Origin: Thalassotalea sp. ND16A
GTDB taxonomy: Bacteria > Pseudomonadota > Gammaproteobacteria > Enterobacterales > Alteromonadaceae
Direction of reading: 5' to 3'
Assembly: GCF_000764205.1 (NCBI RefSeq)
Contig: NZ_JQDZ01000013.1
Span: 1 to 57,910 of the forward strand
Length of the DNA stretch: 57,910 nucleotides
Positions 54,794-57,910 of this stretch are shown here, in pieces (position 1 is the first letter of the stretch; the number at the start of each line of letters is the position of its first letter). The notes under the pieces were generated by a model. It saw only the letters and a program-made list of their open reading frames with translations. It made no database searches and had not been told where the DNA came from. The position numbers and the translations under genes were made by a program.

Positions 54794-54876
54794 ATACCAA
54801 GTTGTTAAAATATCTGCTCATTTTTAATGGTTAAAACGAATAAAAAAGTAGATCACATGCTTATTCAAATTGGTAT
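54794..54876. repeat. MITE-like element, copy C (83 bp, internally deleted)
   Basis: In reverse orientation to copies A and B. The ends are ATACCAAGTTG and CAAATTGGTAT. Compared with copy B it has lost about 80 internal bases, joining the GTGATCTACTTTTT block to the TTCGTTTTAACCATTAAAAA block. Confidence 0.88.
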
Positions 54877-55008
54877 TTAATACTCATTTCGTCTCAAAAT
54901 TGATGTTTTTTTCAACTGTATTTATTTCAAACTTGCAATTGTCTTTAACAAGGGTAAGCTTATTATTAATAACAATAACAAAATCATGGATATGGTTAGG
55001 AATTTCAG

Positions 55009-56958
55009 ATGGGAAAAGTGAAAGTTTTTTTGGTACTTAGCTGCGTATTTCTTTTCAGTGTTTCTACCCAAGCCGCTGTGGTAAAACAGAAAGTACTAAG
55101 TAAAACTGCATTTACTATCAAAGACATGAAACTGGAAGCGATCTCAGGTGAGTTCACTTTCCACTTTGATCCTAACAGTGTCAGCAATCAACAAATTGTT
55201 GATATCGATATCGCCCCCACCAATAGTGCCGGTTTGGTGGAAGCCAAAGCCAATTTTTTTATTATTCAACACCAAGATCTGAAACAGCGTAAAGGCGCGT
55301 TGGTTGAAGTCAGCAATCGAGGCTCGAAAGCATCGTTAAGGTATTTTAACCATGCGCAGCGTGCAAATACCCCCAATAAAGCGTCAGCATTAGGCGATGG
55401 CTTAATTCAAGATTTAGGTTTATCGCTAGTGTGGGTAGGTTGGCAAGGTGATGTGCCAGTGAGTAAAAATAATATGTATGCATCACTGCCACGAATTATC
55501 GGCCTGGGCGGCTGGGCACGAAGCGACTGGACCATAGATAGTCGTAAATCGTTATTACCTTTGGCCCACCATGAAAATTTGGAAACGGTTTACCCGGTAG
55601 ATTTTCTCAAGCAGAAAGACGCCTGGTTAACTCTAAGAATGGGACGAGACAACCTGCGCTCAGTGGTGCCCAGGTCGCAATGGCAATTTAGTGCTGATGG
55701 GAAAAGAATCTCGGGAAATTTTTTCCCTGGAATCTATGAGCTTGTCTATCCAACGAAAGATCCTTTGGTAACTGGTCTTGGTTTAGCGATATTGCGCGAT
55801 ACGGCTGAGTATATTAAAACCGAGAAAAATGACTATGTTGTTCCTAAGACCATTGCTTTTGGCGTTTCACAAACGGGACGTTTCTTACGGCAATTCCTCC
55901 ACCAGGGATTTAATGAAACTGAAAATGGCGAAATTGCCTTCGATGGCATGCTGATTCATTCTGCTGGCGCTGGCCGTGGTAGCTTTAATCACCGGTTTGC
56001 CCAGCCATCTCGCGATGGCCATCGAATGTCATCGTTTTTATATCCAACCGATATTTTTCCGTTTACCAGCGCCAGGGTGCGTTCTAAATATACCAATAAA
56101 AAGGTGGGCTTGTTAAAGCGCAGGCACGAATATTTTTACCCTAAAACCTTTTTTACCAATACCGGTTATGAGTATTGGGGCAGAGCGGCTGGTCTTATTC
56201 ATACTCATGATGTGTTTGATATCGCACCACTGAAAAATGAACGCATTTATCATTTTGCCTCGACCCAACATTATGTTGAAACTCCGAACAACTTACTGTT
56301 GATTGATAAAAAATCTGGCATGTACCGTGGTAATCCTTTGGATTTTAAATTGCATTTGCGGGCATTGTTAGCGCATTTAACTGGCTGGGTGGTAGATGAA
56401 AAACAACCACCGAAAAGCGTGTATCCGCGCTTTGCCAAGCAAACATTAATCAACTTTGCTCATTTTCAACTGCCTACCTGGTTGAACATGGAAAAGCCAT
56501 ACAAGCCTCATACTGCGTATGAAGTCGATTACGGGGAAAACTGGCAGCAAGGCGTTATTGATAACCAACCTCCGGTAATTGTCGCCGAAATATTGCCGCC
56601 GGTGCCGAAATTGGATCCTAATGGTCATGAATTAGGCGGCATAAAACATCCACTGATAAAAGCGCCAATTGCCACATTTTTGCCTTGGGTGTTTCGCTAC
56701 GACTTATTTGCCAGTAATGAAATACAAGATTTTCGTGGCGCGCTGAAAAAGTGGCGAAAAAATCGAATATTAGAACGTTACGCAGATAAAAAATCGTATC
56801 TGAATCACCTCAATAAAATGACCCTGAAAAGCCTAGCCAATGGCTGGATTTTGGCTCGCGACGTCACCAGAGTTCGACAACAGGGTAATTGGTTATGGGA
56901 CTGGAGTATGGATCAGCCTGATTATTTTCATGAACTCGCCGCGGATGATAGTGATTAA
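55009..56958 (+). CDS. Secreted large alpha/beta hydrolase (PF20091-like)
   Basis: A 649-residue protein with a signal peptide (MGKVKVFLVLSCVFLFS..., cleavage probably after STQA, residue 22). The first 270 residues are beta-rich, including LVEVSNRGSKASLRYFN and LGLSLVWVGWQGDVP. The nucleophile elbow GVSQTGRF has Ser287, followed by LRQFLHQGFN and a DGMLIHSAGAGRG strand; this set is that of the alpha/beta hydrolase domain proteins PF20091. The substrate is unknown. The last four codons overlap a truncated cupin gene. A MITE-like repeat lies 130 bases upstream. Confidence 0.82.
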   Translation: MGKVKVFLVLSCVFLFSVSTQAAVVKQKVLSKTAFTIKDMKLEAISGEFTFHFDPNSVSNQQIVDIDIAPTNSAGLVEAKANFFIIQHQDLKQRKGALVEVSNRGSKASLRYFNHAQRANTPNKASALGDGLIQDLGLSLVWVGWQGDVPVSKNNMYASLPRIIGLGGWARSDWTIDSRKSLLPLAHHENLETVYPVDFLKQKDAWLTLRMGRDNLRSVVPRSQWQFSADGKRISGNFFPGIYELVYPTKDPLVTGLGLAILRDTAEYIKTEKNDYVVPKTIAFGVSQTGRFLRQFLHQGFNETENGEIAFDGMLIHSAGAGRGSFNHRFAQPSRDGHRMSSFLYPTDIFPFTSARVRSKYTNKKVGLLKRRHEYFYPKTFFTNTGYEYWGRAAGLIHTHDVFDIAPLKNERIYHFASTQHYVETPNNLLLIDKKSGMYRGNPLDFKLHLRALLAHLTGWVVDEKQPPKSVYPRFAKQTLINFAHFQLPTWLNMEKPYKPHTAYEVDYGENWQQGVIDNQPPVIVAEILPPVPKLDPNGHELGGIKHPLIKAPIATFLPWVFRYDLFASNEIQDFRGALKKWRKNRILERYADKKSYLNHLNKMTLKSLANGWILARDVTRVRQQGNWLWDWSMDQPDYFHELAADDSD

Positions 56959-57154
56959 TATCTTCGCCGATATACCAAGCGACTTAAGCGCTGAAGTATT
57001 TGAAACATTGGCCAGTAGCAGCAAAGTGAAAATTGAAAGGATAGTATCAAAGGGACATTGTTCACCGACTAAGGGCTGGCATCAACAAGAATGTCATGAG
57101 TGGGTGATAGTCTTACAAGGTGCTGCAATATTAACGTTCGAAGATCATTATTAA
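56945..57154 (+). pseudogene. Truncated cupin-domain gene
   Basis: A 69-residue frame begins MIVINIFADIPSDLSAE and continues through KIERIVSKGHCSP and WHQQECHEWVIVLQGAAILT before ending FEDHY. Small cupins of this type run to about 105 residues: after the HEWV-x-x-LQG strand they continue with a loop, a second metal His pair and a final strand often ending in HY. Here the second half is missing and the final HY may be the joined remnant. It overlaps the hydrolase gene by 14 bases. It is probably non-functional, though a half-cupin product cannot be excluded. Confidence 0.62.
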
Positions 57155-57201
57155 CCCGTTAGCTATTTTCTTACACCAGAAATCATCACCCCGAGTTCAG
57201 C

Positions 57202-57789
57202 TTATTCATTGAGTTTTTGCTGATACTCCGTCAGATACTGGTTATGCTTATTTTGATGCCAGGTGCCCATCGATTGCGATTTCTCAACGGCTTGCGCCTG
57301 ATATTTGACCGCACTATTATAATCTTCAAGCTCAGCATAGGCTTTTGCTAATGCAGAAAATGCATAGGCGGATGCTGGATAAAGTTCCGTGGTTTGCTGA
57401 TAAATTTCGAGTGCCTGTTGCGGGGCATTTGCCATTAATGATTTCGCCAAATTCTTTAACGAGCCCTCCGCCGAAATTGGAAAGCCATATTTTTTGTCCG
57501 AAAGGCGCGCATAATAGTCGATGATTGCCTTGGCGCCACGCGCTGAAATCTCGGAATCTGCGGCTAGATTGGTATGTATGTCATCGAACAGTGCCTCAAT
57601 GCCATTAATGGCGGCAACGATTGGGCGCGACATATAATAGTTTTCATTATTGCGCACCAAAGTCCAGGCAAGTTGCGCTGGCGCAGATTCTGCCAGTGCC
57701 CCGGCAAAGGATTCAACCGCAGGAACATGGCCTTGTTCATAACCATGCTCGCCAATGCTAAGGTATAAAAACCTTAACTTGTCGTGAGC
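57202..57789 (-). pseudogene. 5'-truncated esterase/TPR gene
   Basis: An open frame runs from a TAA at 57790-57792 to a stop at 57202 without a plausible start. It begins AHDKLRFLYLSIGEHGYEQG, the strand after the nucleophile half in esterases of this type, and continues ENYYMSRPIVAAINGIEALF. A TPR part follows (ALEIYQQTTELYPASAYAFS, YNSAVKYQAQAVEKS). The N-terminal domain with the catalytic serine is gone. An internal GTG (57660) would give 152 residues with only the TPR part. It is related in layout to the intact gene at 43396 and the remnant at 42688. Confidence 0.72.
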
Positions 57790-57862
57790 TTACGAGAGCA
57801 TAGCTCAACTTCTATTTTTCGATCTGATTTAATGACTGCGACTAATTCATCAGGACGCAAAC

Positions 57863-57910
57863 ATGTCGAACCAAGATCAACTTATCAACGTTGTTGCTGC
57901 ATTTGAGCAA
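57863..57910 (+). CDS. Start of an unidentified gene (partial)
   Basis: ATG 57863 is preceded at seven bases by AGGA and opens a frame MSNQDQLINVVAAFEQ that runs off the window. It is too short to identify. Confidence 0.5.
   Translation, partial: MSNQDQLINVVAAFEQ

Overview
The window looks like chromosomal DNA of a marine gammaproteobacterium of the order Alteromonadales, most likely Colwelliaceae (Colwellia or Thalassotalea type). This is inferred from AT-leaning base composition, E. coli-like housekeeping genes (yicC, rph-pyrE, bioH, comF, nfuA, dinF, lexA, plsB) and an aa3 cytochrome oxidase cluster in the order usual for Shewanella and its relatives. No tRNA, rRNA, CRISPR array, intact transposase or prophage was seen.

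Layout. 1-660: a small graveyard with an IS3-like orfA remnant and a restriction-subunit-like remnant. 975-6655: yicC, a three-gene exported GMC dehydrogenase module, then rph-pyrE. 6782-10530: VanZ-like protein, MscS channel with a DUF4144-like partner, bioH and comF. 10729-14160: secreted M14 peptidase and nfuA. 14375-19733: two GSTs, an MFS transporter, DinF-type MATE pump and polysaccharide deacetylase. 20034-30893: one gene for a surface lipoprotein of about 3,600 residues, the most striking object here. 31198-41337: YeeN/YebC-type regulator, then the cytochrome c oxidase cluster read leftwards (coxB-coxA-ctaG-coxC, SURF1, an SCO-like protein, ctaA, cyoE, SCO1). 41988-54632: lexA with two SOS boxes, then esterase/TPR genes (one intact, one decayed), a ToxR/CadC-type regulator with a propeller-like periplasmic part, HupE plus its membrane-anchor partner, phospholipase D, M20 amidohydrolase, plsB, and a 42-residue membrane protein behind an FNR-type site. 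55009-57910: a large alpha/beta hydrolase, a truncated cupin gene, a second decayed esterase/TPR gene and the start of an unknown gene.

How it fits together. The strongest functional unit is the terminal oxidase cluster: structural subunits, heme A synthesis (cyoE, ctaA), copper delivery (ctaG, SCO1 and probably the SCO-like protein) and SURF1. The dehydrogenase module appears to be exported by hitch-hiking on a Tat-signal subunit. Several gene pairs that sit together in other gammaproteobacteria (yicC/rph, bioH-comF/nfuA, lexA/plsB) are separated here by accessory genes.

The intergenic DNA is rich in repeats not explained by genes. There is a MITE-like family with ATACCAA ends (three copies), a related 197-bp palindromic element, a block shared between two palindromic spacers, and four arrays of 7-bp units that all keep an AGG (or CCT) anchor while the other four bases differ from array to array. 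These, the duplicated giant lipoprotein and the uncharacterised small proteins are the best candidates for something undescribed. Function calls rest on motif recognition by eye; no database search was run.
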